Assembly (NCBI RefSeq): GCF_019311235.1
Contig: NZ_JAHWDF010000004.1
Coordinates: forward strand, 124,001-188,000
Direction of reading: 5' to 3'
Length of the DNA stretch: 64,000 nucleotides
Source: Mesonia aestuariivivens
Lineage (GTDB): Bacteria; Bacteroidota; Bacteroidia; Flavobacteriales; Flavobacteriaceae
Shown: positions 1 to 9,200 of the stretch, piece after piece
Position numbering within the stretch: position 1 is the stretch's first letter
How the letters are laid out: every line of letters begins with the position of its first letter
Position numbers and translations under genes: made by a program
Notes under the pieces: generated by a model
The model's input: only the letters and a program-made list of their open reading frames with translations
What the model was told of the DNA's origin: nothing
Database searches by the model: none

Positions 1-312
1 GGTTTTAAAAATATACCTGTAAGTTTGTATTGGTGCATTGTTACGCTTACTACAGTAGGCTTTGGAGACATTCATCCTGTTACACCATTAGGTCAGTTTT
101 TAGCTTCAATTATTATGATTTTAGGCTACGGAGTCATTGCTGTACCTACCGGAATTGTAAGTGCTGAATACAGCAAATCTGAAGCTGACGAAAATGAACA
201 AAAAAAATTATCTACCAATACACAATCTTGCTATCATTGCCATGAAAATACGCATTTAGACGGCGCTGATTATTGTCAAAATTGTGGATACCCTTTAAAT
301 CGTGAAAAATAA
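1..312 (+). CDS. Potassium/ion channel, C-terminal part (5' end outside window)
   Basis: The frame is open from base 1, so only the end of the gene is here; the apparent TTG start at 25 is an internal Leu. The fragment begins just before the pore: TVGFGD is the K+ selectivity filter (TVGYGD-type) and the next ~25 hydrophobic residues form the last pore helix (GQFLASIIMILGYGVIAVP). This is the architecture of six-helix voltage-gated-like or two-helix bacterial channels in the inner membrane. Unusually, the cytoplasmic tail ends in a zinc-ribbon-like motif, CYHC followed 14 residues later by CQNC. Its stop codon overlaps the start of miaA by 11 nt, so the two are probably cotranscribed. Ion selectivity is inferred from the filter only. 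Confidence 0.85.
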   Translation, partial: GFKNIPVSLYWCIVTLTTVGFGDIHPVTPLGQFLASIIMILGYGVIAVPTGIVSAEYSKSEADENEQKKLSTNTQSCYHCHENTHLDGADYCQNCGYPLNREK

Positions 313-1216
313 TACGCTTATCTCTGTTGTTGGTCCCACAGCCATCGGTAAAACTTCTACCGGTATTGCTCTGGCCAATCATTACCAAACTGAAATTATT
401 TCTGCAGATTCTAGACAGTTTTATAAGGAGATGAAAATTGGCACCGCGGTACCTTCTACTGAAGAATTATTTGCTGCAAAGCATCATTTTATTCAACATA
501 TATCAGTGAAAGATGATTATTCTGTAGGTGATTTTGAAACCGAGGCTATTCATAAGTTAGATGAATTATTTCATCACAAAAATAAAGCATTAATGGTAGG
601 TGGTAGTGGGTTGTATGTAAAAGCAGTTTTAAAAGGTTTAGACAAATTTCCTGAAGTAGATGCATCAATTAGAGAAAACTTAAATCTTCAATTAGAAAAT
701 GAAGGCATCGAACCGCTTCAATTTCAATTAAAGAAATTAGACCCTGTTTACGCTCAAAAAGTTGATTTAGAGAATTCTCATCGCGTTATTCGAGCTTTAG
801 AAATTTGTATAGCCAGTAGAAAACCTTTTTCTAGCTTTTTAAATAATTCTTCTTCAGAAAGAAACTTCACCCCTATTAAAATTGGGTTAACCGCTCCTCG
901 TGAACTTATCTATGACCGTATTGAAAAACGGGTTGATTTGATGATTGCAAATGGATTACTAGATGAAGCTAAAAAAGTTTACCCTATGCGTAAACTCAAT
1001 GCTTTAAACACTGTAGGTTATAAAGAATTATTTCAGTATTTTGATGATAATTGGACGTTAGACTTTGCCGTTTCAGAAATTAAAAAAAATACCAGAAGAT
1101 TTGCTAAACGCCAATTAACATGGTTTAGAAAAGATGAGGAAATTAACTGGTTTAGTTACGATACTCCAATAGAAAAAATAGTAAATTTTATCGATTCCAA
1201 AATATCTCCAAGATAA
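302..1216 (+). CDS. miaA: tRNA dimethylallyltransferase
   Basis: MiaA transfers a dimethylallyl group to N6 of A37 in tRNAs that read UNN codons, the first step of the ms2i6A modification. The 304-residue length is normal. The P-loop GPTAIGKT lies at residues 11-18, followed by the SADSRQFY segment (D36), which is typical of the family, and the C-terminal basic RRFAKRQLTWFRKD stretch that contacts tRNA. Translation starts at a GTG 11 nt before the end of the upstream channel gene, in a different frame; no ATG gives the conserved N-terminus, so the GTG start is likely real. A hairpin terminator starts within the last codons. Confidence 0.96.
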   Translation: MKNNTLISVVGPTAIGKTSTGIALANHYQTEIISADSRQFYKEMKIGTAVPSTEELFAAKHHFIQHISVKDDYSVGDFETEAIHKLDELFHHKNKALMVGGSGLYVKAVLKGLDKFPEVDASIRENLNLQLENEGIEPLQFQLKKLDPVYAQKVDLENSHRVIRALEICIASRKPFSSFLNNSSSERNFTPIKIGLTAPRELIYDRIEKRVDLMIANGLLDEAKKVYPMRKLNALNTVGYKELFQYFDDNWTLDFAVSEIKKNTRRFAKRQLTWFRKDEEINWFSYDTPIEKIVNFIDSKISPR

Positions 1217-1240
1217 ATATTTTACCTTGGAGAATTTTTT
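1205..1240 (+). terminator. Rho-independent terminator of miaA
   Basis: TCTCCAAG (1205-1212) pairs with CTTGGAGA (1226-1233) across a 13-nt loop, followed by ATTTTTT. The left arm lies inside the last miaA codons. It also separates miaA from the convergent response-regulator gene. Confidence 0.8.
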
Positions 1241-1270
1241 GAAACTGAAATCTTTTCTTAATAATTACTA

Positions 1271-1993
1271 TTAAGCTTTTTCTTCTTCTTTGTTTTTAAT
1301 AACAAGTCTAAAGCCTTCACCATGAATATTTAAAATTTCGACATTTTCGTCTTTCTTTAAATACTTACGAAGCTTAGCGATATAAACATCCATACTTCTT
1401 GAGGTGAAATAATTATCGTCTCTCCATATTTTAGTTAATGCCAATTCACGAGGCATTAAATCATTTTCATGAAGTGCTAACAAACGTAACAATTCATTCT
1501 CTTTTGGAGAAAGTTTAATTGGTTCTTCTTCATTAAAAGTTAAAAATCTTAACTTAGAATTTAAATGAAAACCACCAATTTGAAATTCAAATTGTTTGCT
1601 ATCTGCGATACTATCTGTAGCCTTACGCTGCATGATAGCTTTAATTTTCATTAATAATACTTCGCTATCAAAAGGCTTATTTAAGTAATCATCTGCACCG
1701 ACTTTATACCCTTTTAATACATCTTCTTTCATCGCTTTTGCGGTTAAGAAAATAATTGGCACGTCTTCATTTTTCTCTCTAATTTCTTTAGCTAATGTAA
1801 AGCCATCTTTATATGGCATCATTACATCTAAAATACAAAGATCAAAATCGTCTTTTTTAAACTTTTCAAAACCTTCCATTCCGTTTTTAGCATGAGTAAC
1901 TGTATAATCATTCATTGCTAGGTAATCTTTAAGTACGATTCCAAAATTCGGATCGTCTTCTACTAATAAAATCTTCTTGTTTTCAGTTTCCAT
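1271..1993 (-). CDS. OmpR-family response regulator
   Basis: A 240-residue two-domain transcription factor. The receiver domain (about 6-120) has the acidic pair D13/D14, phosphoacceptor D56 in DVMMP, T84 and K106. The C-terminal winged helix (about 135-235) is OmpR/PhoB type, with the transactivation loop around SPKENELLRLL and recognition region near SRSMDVYIAKLRKYL. It starts 4 nt after the sensor kinase gene at 1998, so the two form a cognate pair. The combination resembles RprX/RprY of Bacteroides, but the signal and regulon cannot be read from sequence. Confidence 0.93.
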   Translation of the reverse strand: METENKKILLVEDDPNFGIVLKDYLAMNDYTVTHAKNGMEGFEKFKKDDFDLCILDVMMPYKDGFTLAKEIREKNEDVPIIFLTAKAMKEDVLKGYKVGADDYLNKPFDSEVLLMKIKAIMQRKATDSIADSKQFEFQIGGFHLNSKLRFLTFNEEEPIKLSPKENELLRLLALHENDLMPRELALTKIWRDDNYFTSRSMDVYIAKLRKYLKKDENVEILNIHGEGFRLVIKNKEEEKA

Positions 1994-1997
1994 ATAT

Positions 1998-3560
1998 CTA
2001 TGATATTAGTGGTAATTTAATTATAAATGTACTTCCTTTTCCTTTTTCACTCTCTACCATCACTTGCCCGTGATGATCTACAATAATTTGTTTTACATAA
2101 GCCAATCCTAAACCATGACCTTTTACATCATGAATATCTCCGGTATGCTCCCTATAAAATTTTTCAAATACTTTTTTCTGTACAGATTTGCTCATTCCTT
2201 TTCCTTGATCTCGAATTTTAAGAATGATATAGTTTTTTACATTTTCTGTATAAATGTCAATTTTCGGTTTATCTGTAGAGTATTTCACAGCATTATCTAA
2301 AATATTGACAATCACATTAGTGAAATGTGATTCACTAGCCAATATACAAGACTGTAAAGCTCCAAAATGTGTTTGAACGTACCCTTGACGATCATCTACA
2401 ATTAATTCGATATGAGTTATAGCTTCTTCTGTGAGTTCATGAAGGTCTAAACGTTCTTTTTTAATATTTAGTTCATTTCTTTCTAATTTAGACATACGCA
2501 ACACATTTTCTACTTGTGCGTGCATTCTTCTATTTTCTTCACGAATCATGCCCATATAACGATTTACCTTTTCAGGATCACTGGCAATTTTTGGGTTTTT
2601 AACAGAATCTAACGCCAAATTAATCGTTGCTATAGGCGTCTTAAATTCATGCGTCATATTGTTTATAAAATCTGTCTTAATTTGAGAGATTTGTCTTTGC
2701 TTTATTAATTGAAACAAAGCACTTGCATAAGCTACAATAATAATTAAGGTAAAAATAATACTTAACAAAGCCATTAGAGCAATTGTACTTAGTACTTCTT
2801 TTTTCTTATCTAAAAAATTTATGTAAAATTCATAATTAGTATTACTAGATTCAAAAATCGGGATTCCATAAGTTCCTGGTGAATCTTTTCTGAAATTTTC
2901 TGTACCAACTTTTGTAGCTAAATCGTTACTATAAATAGCAAATTCAAAATTAGACTTTATATCTCTTGCTATAAGTTGCGCTTCTATTAAAGATTGAATT
3001 AAAGAAGTGTCTACTCGTTTATAAATAGGCAACTCAGCAGCTCTCTCTTTTATAACTTCAAATAAAGCTCTTTTTTCGTTTTTTTCTAAACGGGAAATTC
3101 TTTCAAAACGTTCTTCTGCACTTAAAGCTTCTTTTTCATCTAATTCATCATCTCTAACTATTCTAGTAATCTTACTCGATAATAATTTTTTAAAAGCAGT
3201 TGAATCATTACTTGATCCTAAAAAAGAAGAGAAAAGCTTATTATCTTCTCGTAAAAGTCTATTGGTATAATAAAAAGTTTCGTTGGTAAGTTCATTTTGT
3301 TTAATCTGAAATAACTCACTTAGTCTTGCACTAGTTGGCATTGTTGAGTCTGAAAGAATTGCATACTGAACATAGTATTTATCTATCTCTTCTCTTTCAA
3401 TTTGCTTAGAAACATTGATTAGCACTTGCTTGGCACTAAATGAAAATTGCTCTTCATTGGTTTCTACTGTATTTTTAATCCAGTATCCCTGTACAAATAT
3501 GATACCTATTAAGGACAGGCTCATTAATAAAATAAGGATTAAAAACAACTTTTTATTCAT
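1998..3560 (-). CDS. Sensor histidine kinase (two membrane segments)
   Basis: A 520-residue kinase that would autophosphorylate and pass phosphate to the regulator encoded immediately downstream. Membrane segments lie at about 5-27 and 257-284, enclosing a ~230-residue periplasmic domain with no recognisable fold, rich in charged helices. The HisKA box NMTHEFKTP places the phosphorylated His at 304. The ATPase domain has an N box (NILDNAVKYS), a G1 box (DQGKGM) and a G2 box (GHGLGLAYV). It follows coaE by 58 nt; that gap carries a TACTTTTG promoter-like box only 5 nt before the ATG, so the pair may have its own start site. Confidence 0.94.
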   Translation of the reverse strand: MNKKLFLILILLMSLSLIGIIFVQGYWIKNTVETNEEQFSFSAKQVLINVSKQIEREEIDKYYVQYAILSDSTMPTSARLSELFQIKQNELTNETFYYTNRLLREDNKLFSSFLGSSNDSTAFKKLLSSKITRIVRDDELDEKEALSAEERFERISRLEKNEKRALFEVIKERAAELPIYKRVDTSLIQSLIEAQLIARDIKSNFEFAIYSNDLATKVGTENFRKDSPGTYGIPIFESSNTNYEFYINFLDKKKEVLSTIALMALLSIIFTLIIIVAYASALFQLIKQRQISQIKTDFINNMTHEFKTPIATINLALDSVKNPKIASDPEKVNRYMGMIREENRRMHAQVENVLRMSKLERNELNIKKERLDLHELTEEAITHIELIVDDRQGYVQTHFGALQSCILASESHFTNVIVNILDNAVKYSTDKPKIDIYTENVKNYIILKIRDQGKGMSKSVQKKVFEKFYREHTGDIHDVKGHGLGLAYVKQIIVDHHGQVMVESEKGKGSTFIIKLPLIS

Positions 3561-3565
3561 ACCGC

Positions 3566-3573
3566 CAAAAGTA
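3566..3573 (-). promoter_or_regulatory. Possible -7 box before the sensor kinase
   Basis: TACTTTTG on the minus strand matches the Bacteroidota TAnnTTTG element. Only 5 nt (GCGGT) separate it from the ATG, so transcription from it would give a nearly leaderless message. I see no TTTG at the usual 17-19 nt upstream, which weakens the call. Confidence 0.4.
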
Positions 3574-3618
3574 AGATTTTAACATTTACATTTTAAACGG
3601 TTTAACCAAATGTTAACA

Positions 3619-4212
3619 TCAAGTATTTACTAGGCTAAGAAGTGTATGATGAAGCGATAAAACATGCTGTTTTGTAACTTTTAAATCTGTATTATCAATT
3701 ACAAAATTTGCTAATTTAATCTTTTCAATATCAGCTAATTGATTATTCATTCTAGCTTTCACTTCACCTTCTGTAGCATTATCTCTTTTTAAAACTCTTT
3801 TTATTTTTTGTTCTTTAGGTGCAGTGACTAAAATTACATAATCAAATCTGTTCTGAATGTTTTTTTCAAAAATAATTGCTGCTTCGTAAATAACATACGT
3901 AGAAGTCTGTTTTAATAACCAGCTATTAAAATCTTTAGCTACTCGAGGGTGAATAATTGTATTGAGTTGGTCTAATAATTTTTTATCATGAAATACTTTA
4001 GAAGCAATAAACTTTCGGTTAGGTAATTTTTTTTTATCTAGCACTTCTTTACCGAAAAGCTGTATTAATTCTTGATGAATAGTTTCTGAATTTTCCATTA
4101 AATATTTTGCGCGTTCATCAGCTACATAAATAGGCACTTGTAATGCTTCAAACATTTTAGCTACGGTAGTTTTACCGCTACCAATTCCGCCGGTTAATCC
4201 AACAATCATCAT
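3619..4212 (-). CDS. coaE: Dephospho-CoA kinase
   Basis: Catalyses the last step of coenzyme A synthesis, phosphorylating the 3'-hydroxyl of dephospho-CoA with ATP. The 197-residue length is normal. The N-terminal P-loop GGIGSGKT spans residues 8-15; the CoA-binding lid and the AAIIFE segment characteristic of the family follow. The start overlaps the stop of the YbbR-like gene as ATGA, indicating translational coupling; a second ATG immediately after the first is an equally possible start. coaBC, for two earlier CoA steps, is about 10 kb away in another operon. Confidence 0.95.
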   Translation of the reverse strand: MMIVGLTGGIGSGKTTVAKMFEALQVPIYVADERAKYLMENSETIHQELIQLFGKEVLDKKKLPNRKFIASKVFHDKKLLDQLNTIIHPRVAKDFNSWLLKQTSTYVIYEAAIIFEKNIQNRFDYVILVTAPKEQKIKRVLKRDNATEGEVKARMNNQLADIEKIKLANFVIDNTDLKVTKQHVLSLHHTLLSLVNT

Positions 4213-5165
4213 TTTTTAATCACAAATTGAACTTTATTAATATTTAACCGTGTAGAAGTTACATTTTTTGGTTTTTCAACTAATTTAGGAATAAGAAAAT
4301 TTTGATTTTCTTTCAAATCTTTATAATCGCAAACTACTTTAAAATTACCCTTAACAATAGACTTATAGTTTTCTAAACTCACCACATATATGACTACGAT
4401 TCGCTTAGGAAAGATACTCAAATTAATAGCTCTAGGCGCATTAATCACTTCTATTGGCACTTCTGCTCTTCCCTCGGTAAATTTCTCTACTTTCAGTTCG
4501 TATTCTACTGCATCTGTATAAAAAGTAGCCCCTTTAGCATCAAGCGTATCTAAGCCAATCTTCCCATTAAGATCATGCTTTACCTGAGTTAAGGTTACTT
4601 GTTTTGTATAAACAGCTTTTAAAGAATCTATCACTTCAGAAGGACCACTTACCTTCACAGAATCTGGTTGCAGTTTTAACACCTCATTAGACGAGTAACC
4701 TGGAGCATAACTTATGTCTAATCTAGATTTTATAGGTATTTTTCTCACTTTCTTTTGTTCGTAAGGAATACCAAGAGTGTCCTTTAAAAACGTCACCTCA
4801 TCTATATCTATATCTAATTGATCTTGAAGTTCTTGTTTATGATTTTCTGTTACAAAGATTAATTCTTTTTTATATTCAGGAAGTTCTCCTAAATCAACTT
4901 GAATAATAGGTTTTGAGATTGAAAACCAAGCAATATTAAATCCGTTTTCGTTTAAACGAATGGAAAATTCATCTTTATTTTTATGAATAATTTTATCTTT
5001 AGGTGTATTTACATACTCAACCTCTACGTTTATAGATTGCTTATAATTTTTACTGAATTGAACTAAAATCCAGATCACCACCGAAAAACAGAGAAAAAAG
5101 AAAAATGCTTTAAAATTAGTTTTTTTAAAGACCGTGCTTCTAAGTTTTTTTATGATATTTTTCAT
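4209..5165 (-). CDS. YbbR-like (CdaR-type) membrane-anchored protein
   Basis: A 318-residue protein with a single N-terminal membrane helix (about 19-38, FKAFFFFLCFSVVIWILVQF) and an extracytoplasmic part. This part contains repeated beta-rich segments of the YbbR type (for example the region around LQPDSVKVSGPSEVIDSL). In Firmicutes the YbbR protein CdaR modulates the diadenylate cyclase CdaA, but no cyclase gene is in this window, so that role is not shown here. The gene overlaps the glycosyltransferase stop by 1 nt and the coaE start by 4 nt, so it is the middle gene of a tight operon. Confidence 0.8.
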   Translation of the reverse strand: MKNIIKKLRSTVFKKTNFKAFFFFLCFSVVIWILVQFSKNYKQSINVEVEYVNTPKDKIIHKNKDEFSIRLNENGFNIAWFSISKPIIQVDLGELPEYKKELIFVTENHKQELQDQLDIDIDEVTFLKDTLGIPYEQKKVRKIPIKSRLDISYAPGYSSNEVLKLQPDSVKVSGPSEVIDSLKAVYTKQVTLTQVKHDLNGKIGLDTLDAKGATFYTDAVEYELKVEKFTEGRAEVPIEVINAPRAINLSIFPKRIVVIYVVSLENYKSIVKGNFKVVCDYKDLKENQNFLIPKLVEKPKNVTSTRLNINKVQFVIKK

Positions 5166-6166
5166 TAATTAAAAAATAATTCAGGAAATATTAATTTGGG
5201 GTTTTTCTTTAAAATTTTAATATAGTAAGTAGATTTAAGAAAGCCTAAACCATAACCAAAAAATTGTGTTAATATAGCCCTTATAGCTAAAAAACCTATT
5301 TTAAAACTTTTATTTTCTATAGCAGCTAAAACAAATATCAGTAATAAATAAAATAGATAAATTAATATTGCAAATGAATAACCTAACATTAATAAAAACA
5401 AACTTATAACTAAACCTAAAATAAAAAGACTAGGAAACCAAAACACTAGACTTGATGTTTGAGGGTGCCAAGAATTTAAAATTGGTCTTACCTTACCAAA
5501 TTTATTAACCTGTGTATAAAACTTGTCCCAACTAATTCTACGCTTATGAAAAACGTAAGCCTTTTTAATAAATCCTATTTTAAAACCTGCATTTTTAATT
5601 CTAATTGATAAATCTGGATCCTCACCAGGATGAATTTTACCAAAACCGCCTGTTTTAAAAAAAGCTTTTTTAGAAATTCCCATATTGAAACTCCGCGGCT
5701 CATAAGATTTTATAGATTTTTCTTTACCACGAATACCACCTGTGGTTAAAAAAGAGGTCATCACAAAACTGATCGCTTTTTGAATAGGAGAAAAATTATC
5801 TTTAGAAGCATCAGGTCCTCCAAAACAATCTACTGGATTTTTAATTAAAAAATCATCGACAGCTAACAAGTAATGAGCCGGCATAACTACATCACTATCT
5901 AAAATTAGCATATAATCTCCGTTAGCTCTCTTCATGCCATAATTTCGAGAATCACCTGGACCAGAATTTTCTTTCTTTAGGTAAAGAATGTTTAATTGAT
6001 CTGCATATTTTTCTATGACTTTTTCAGAAGAGATTGTCGAGCCATCTTCTACGATTACAATTTCGTAAGCTATATTTTTTTCCATTAGAAAAAAACTATC
6101 TAAAAGCTCTTCAATTTCATTGGGTCTATTATATACAGGTACTATAAAAGAATACTTAAATTTCAT
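5165..6166 (-). CDS. Family 2 glycosyltransferase with C-terminal membrane helices
   Basis: A GT-A fold glycosyltransferase of about 333 residues. It opens with FIVPVYNRPNEI, has the nucleotide-sugar/metal motif LDSDVVMP and the acceptor-side motif GEDPDLSIRI. The C-terminal third is hydrophobic (two to three helices, SLFILGLVISLFLLMLGY onward), anchoring it to the inner membrane. It probably adds a sugar to a lipid-linked or surface glycan; the substrate is unknown. An upstream GTG at 6181 would add five residues, but the ATG at 6166 leads directly into the conserved N-terminus and is preferred. It is the first gene of the glycosyltransferase-YbbR-coaE run. Confidence 0.85.
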   Translation of the reverse strand: MKFKYSFIVPVYNRPNEIEELLDSFFLMEKNIAYEIVIVEDGSTISSEKVIEKYADQLNILYLKKENSGPGDSRNYGMKRANGDYMLILDSDVVMPAHYLLAVDDFLIKNPVDCFGGPDASKDNFSPIQKAISFVMTSFLTTGGIRGKEKSIKSYEPRSFNMGISKKAFFKTGGFGKIHPGEDPDLSIRIKNAGFKIGFIKKAYVFHKRRISWDKFYTQVNKFGKVRPILNSWHPQTSSLVFWFPSLFILGLVISLFLLMLGYSFAILIYLFYLLLIFVLAAIENKSFKIGFLAIRAILTQFFGYGLGFLKSTYYIKILKKNPKLIFPELFFN

Positions 6167-6236
6167 GCTGCTAAAATACACAAAGAAAAAAACCGAAACT
6201 ACTACTAGCTTATTTTAAAAAAACTTTTTTTTAAAA

Positions 6237-6272
6237 AATCAAAAAGCCCTCAGATATTTCACCTGAGGGCTT
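6237..6272 (-). terminator. Terminator after the fibronectin-repeat protein gene
   Basis: AAGCCCTCAG (6244-6253) pairs with CTGAGGGCTT (6263-6272) over a 9-nt loop. Read on the minus strand the stem is followed by a U-rich run (TTTTTGATTTTTT), so it should end the transcript of the 1459-residue protein. Confidence 0.88.
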
Positions 6273-6291
6273 AAAAATAAGTTACAAATTT

Positions 6292-9200
6292 TTATTCTTT
6301 TACTAGACGAATTATTTTAGACTGATTTCCTATTTTAACAACTACAACATAGCTTCCAGTATTTAGTTTTTCTAAATTAACCGTAGCATTTAAATTATTA
6401 AATTGTTCAATTACAATCTGTTTTCCTAATAAGTCATAAACAATAACCTCTTCTATAGAAAAAGTCTTCGCTTGTAAATGCAATAAACTTTTTACAGGAT
6501 TAGGGTAGTAATTAAAGCCTATAAAATTTTCGCTATCTACTCCTAAGGGTTCAGCTATGAAACTTTCTAAAGCTGTCCAATCACTTGTATCGTCTGTACC
6601 GCAAATAGCTCTAACATATACATCGTAAGTGGTTTCTGGAGTTAAATCTGTAATTGTAATACCTAATACCCCATCGTTATCGAGTAATGAAGTTCCTTCT
6701 GTTTCAGGATCAAAATCTGCTTCTCCATAAAGAATTTCCCATTCAGTTTCATCTCCATTAGAAGTCCAACTTACTTCTGCAGTTGTAGCTGTAATATTTG
6801 TTATTTCTAAATCTGTTGGTGTTTCACAAGGTTCTTGTAAAGTTGAAAAACTTTCTGCAGTTGTCCAATCGCTTGTATCATCAGTACTGCAAATAGCTCT
6901 GACATATACATCGTAAGTGGTTTCTGGAATTAAATCTGAAAGAGTTATTCCTAATTCTCCATTATCATCTAGAAATGAAGTTCCTTCTGTTTCAGGATCA
7001 AAATCTGCTTCCCCATAAAGAACTTCCCATTCAGTTTCATCTCCATTAGAAGTCCAACTTACTTCAGCAGTTGTAGCCGTAATATTTGTTATTTCTAAAT
7101 CTGTTGGTGTTTCACAAGGTAAAGTATTTACTTCAAAATCATCTATAAAGAATTCATAGTCTTCATCATCATTAATTTCACCATCAGTAGCCCAAAAAGC
7201 AAACTTAACAGTTCCTGAATAAGCACTTAAATCTATCGTTTCAATATCTCCCGTGGCAGATGGCGAATTAGACTGATCATAAGTTATTAACATTTGCCAA
7301 GTTTCACCATTATCTTGAGAGATTAATACTTGCACCTCATCATCTGATCCCATGTCTGAAGGGCTTGGACTATCATATTCAGTAATAGCTGTTGTAAACT
7401 TTAATTCATATTGTCCCTGAGAAAGGTCAAATGATGGTGAAATTAACCAGTCTTCTCTATTGTCTGTATACAGATTAATTGCCATAGCCATATTTGTAGT
7501 CTCTTCTTCGTTTAAAAACTCTTCAAGAAACCAATTACCACTACCAAAAGCTTCTGCGTCTGGACCATTTTCAGGATCCCCAGCTCCAACTTCAGTCCAA
7601 CAGCTAGGTTCTTCTGTAAACTCATTAATATAATTTGGTATAACTACTTCGCAATCTGTTATAAAAGTTACCGATTCAGACCATTCGCTTATATCACCGT
7701 CTCCACAACTTGCTCTTACATACAATTCATACTCAGTATTTGCATCTAGGTTTTCTATGATTTCACCTAAAGCTTCATCATTATCAATAATCGAAGTACC
7801 TTCTGTTTCTGGATCAAAACCTTCTTCACCGTAAAGAATATCCCATTCGGTTTCTGACCCATTTGATGTCCAACTTACCTCTACTGAATTATTAGTTATA
7901 TTCGCAATAGTTACCTCTGTTGGTTTTGGACACGACAATATGTTGATATCAAAATCTATTGTTTCTTCGCTTCCACTATTACAAGATGTACTTCCATCAG
8001 AAGTTAAGGTCATATATATATAACCTGAAAACGCATCAAAAGTTAAACCTTCTAACTCGTAACCATCGCCATCTGAATTGAAAAGCACATCTCCTGTTTC
8101 ATCTTGACCATCATAAATAACTAGGTCATCATATGTCAAATAAATACCAAACCAACTAAGATATTCTTCTAACGTACCACTACTAAAACTAATCCTAAGT
8201 ACCTCTTCGTTTTCTGCTTTAAATAGCCATCTTTTTAATTCATTATTTGTATAGCAATAGGTTTCATTAAGAATAGGATTTTCAGATGAGACAATTACTG
8301 GTTCAATTAAGGTAGCAAAACTTATAGGTCCTACTAGCTCACTTTCGCTATCTTCTCCACAAATTGATCGCAAATATACTTCATAATTGGTATCAGTGGA
8401 TAGGTTCGAAATTACTTCTCCTATGTTTCCATCTGAATCAGTTATTAATTCCCCTTCAGTTTCTGGGTCAAAATCTACTTCACCAAAAATTATTTCCCAT
8501 TCGGTTTCACTACCACCAGCTACCCAATTAACTTCTGCAGAAGAAGTAGTAATATTTTCTATAGTTACTTCCATAGGTTCAGGACATTGAATTGTTTGTA
8601 CACAAACATCGAATCTTGCCTGTGCAGTAGAAGAAGTAGAAGAATATCCATACACTCTTAAGTAATAAGTATCTCCAACTGTTAATCCTACAGCTGTAAA
8701 TGAATTTGGATCAGAGTCAGCAACTAGTTCTAAAGACTCACAACCCTGATCTCCATTATAAAGAGCCATTGCCATATCAACGCTTGTTCCAGTAATAGCC
8801 TGTACATTGGATAATGAAATTGGATGCGAAGCAGATGTGGCTACAAATCTAAACCATACATCATTATTCGGAGTTCCAATTACATCTTCTTCGTTTTCTC
8901 CTAGATCTGATGCTGTAGCACCTACTGTTGATCCTAATGTTGTAGTATTACACTCTAAATTATCATTAATAGTTATTTCTATTGCATTATCACACTCATC
9001 ATTTAAGGGGAATGTAAAGAAACTTCCTAAGGTCCATATACTCTCTTCATCTTCTCCACAAACTGCTCTTACATAAACATCATAAAATGTAGATTCAGAT
9101 AAACCTGATATAGAAACTCCCAATACACCATCATCATCAGCAACCATTATTCCTTCTGTTTCTGGATCGAAACCTTCTTCACCGTAAAGAATTTCCCATT

